Source: an uncultured Bacteroidales bacterium (GTDB lineage Bacteria > Bacteroidota > Bacteroidia > Bacteroidales > UBA932). Taken from it: DNA of 41,809 bases. A program made the translations under genes and the position numbers. Where the stretch lies: contig ONQP01000010.1 in the NCBI GenBank assembly GCA_900319975.1, forward strand, positions 1 through 41,809, read 5' to 3'. A model generated the notes under the pieces. It was not told where the DNA came from. It saw only the letters and a program-made list of their open reading frames with translations, and made no database searches. Shown here piece by piece: positions 41,163 to 41,809 of the stretch (within the stretch, counting starts at the first letter, position 1; every line of letters begins with the position of its first letter).

Positions 41163-41809
41163 ATGAAAGAAGTTATCCGTTTCCTGCAGGACCTCTCCGC
41201 GCACAACGACAAGATCTGGTTCGAGGCCAACAAGCAGCGCTATCTGGACGCCAAGGCCCGGATCGAGCAGTTTGCCGTCGAGCTCATCACCGCGATCCGC
41301 GCCTTCGACGAGTCCATCGGCCCCCTCTCCCCGAAGGACTGCACCTGGCGCATCTACCGCGACGTCCGCTTCAGCAAGGACAAGCGCCCGTACAAGACAC
41401 AGATGGGCGTCTACGTCGCACCCGGCGGCAAGAAATCCAACTACAACGGCTACTACTTCCAGGTCGGCGCCAAGGATGCCGGCCACATGGTCGCCGTCGG
41501 CAACTACTTCTGCCCGCCGCAGGTCCTGAAGATTCTTCGCGAAGACATCATGCTGGGCAAAGGCGACTTCCGCCGCATCCTGTCCCAACTCGACCCGCGG
41601 CTGTATCTGGACACCTCCGAGTCACTCAAGCGCGTCCCGGCCGGCTTCCCCGCCGACGGGCCGGACGCAGAATATTACAAGCTGAAGAACTACTGCCTGC
41701 TCTGGATTCCCGACAGCAAGTTCGTGACCGGTCCGCACCTTGCGGAACGCCTCGCAGACGTCTACAAGACAGCCAAGCCCTTCCTCGACTACACCAACCG
41801 CGCGATCAC
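41163..41809 (+). CDS. DUF2461 family protein (3' truncated by window end)
   Basis: The frame is open from the ATG at 41163 to the last base (215 codons visible; the family is usually 220-230). DUF2461 signature: 'FLQDLSAHNDKIWFEANKQRYLDAK' at the N-terminus, then 'WRIYRDVRFSKDKRPYKTQMGVYVAPGGKKS' near 80 and 'YYFQVGAKDAGHMVAVG' near 105. Function of the family is unknown. A TACCTTGG box at 41137-41144 (one mismatch) lies 18 bases before the start. Divergent from the HAD gene. Confidence 0.9.
   Translation, partial: MKEVIRFLQDLSAHNDKIWFEANKQRYLDAKARIEQFAVELITAIRAFDESIGPLSPKDCTWRIYRDVRFSKDKRPYKTQMGVYVAPGGKKSNYNGYYFQVGAKDAGHMVAVGNYFCPPQVLKILREDIMLGKGDFRRILSQLDPRLYLDTSESLKRVPAGFPADGPDAEYYKLKNYCLLWIPDSKFVTGPHLAERLADVYKTAKPFLDYTNRAI

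Overview
The window looks like a chromosomal segment of a high-GC member of Bacteroidales (Bacteroidota), probably a gut or rumen lineage. The evidence is the gene content: a fimbrillin-like lipoprotein with its small C-terminal companion ORF, a DUF4374/YncE-like propeller, DUF4890, DUF5715, a TonB-C lipoprotein, secreted LacZ-type GH2 and GH29 glycosidases, and membrane-anchored TPR-LuxR proteins. TAnnTTTG promoter boxes, the Bacteroidota -7 motif, recur in the AT-rich spacers. The high GC of the genes creates long antisense shadow reading frames, which are not annotated. I see no tRNA, rRNA, CRISPR array, transposase or integrase, and no gene-free stretch longer than 300 bases.

Layout. 1-3421: end of a propeller protein, then a fimbrillin-like lipoprotein and a 49-codon ORF, bracketed by two paralogous small lipoproteins on the other strand. 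3471-5701: an HD-domain hydrolase and NudC in one operon, then AqpZ. 5801-9318: a plus-strand run of a HerA-like DUF853 ATPase, an M23 lipoprotein and TrmO. 9328-16889: an eight-gene minus-strand run. In transcription order it is an unknown protein, gcvT, gcvH, gcvPA, gcvPB (the complete T, H and P proteins of glycine cleavage), a DUF5715 M15-like lipoprotein, NnrD and an alpha/beta hydrolase. 16955-20017: a small arginase-fold protein, two small lipoproteins (one carrying a TonB C-terminal domain) and cardiolipin synthase. 20037-23573: CstA-type transporter, EttA and a coiled-coil protein. 23637-29980: beta-galactosidase and a BASS transporter transcribed divergently, then alpha-L-fucosidase. 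30035-32895: an acidic unknown protein with a WYL regulator, a 51-aa ORF, free methionine sulfoxide reductase and a CPBP membrane protease. 33038-38771: a BdhA/YqhD-like alcohol dehydrogenase, a TPR-LuxR membrane regulator, a LuxR / OmpA / unknown periplasmic protein operon and a DUF4890 protein. 38871-41809: an EreA/ChaN-like secreted protein, a HAD phosphatase and the start of a DUF2461 protein.

Most of the window is housekeeping and envelope biology. The most unusual signal is a 102-bp element inside gcvPB (13403-13504). It is bounded by a 15-bp inverted repeat with one mismatch, has internal hairpins, and is exactly 34 codons long. It adds a Pro/Ser/Cys-rich insert to the N-terminus of the glycine decarboxylase subunit without breaking the frame. 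It resembles a dispersed palindromic repeat that tolerates insertion into coding sequence, in the style of the Rickettsia palindromic elements. Other points worth a second look are dyad symmetries at the promoters of the 51-aa ORF and the CPBP gene, -7 boxes only 4-6 bases from start codons at four genes, a double insertion in the beta-galactosidase, an M23 peptidase with Asp in place of a zinc His, and an in-frame TGA followed by 17 protein-like codons after the EttA operon.
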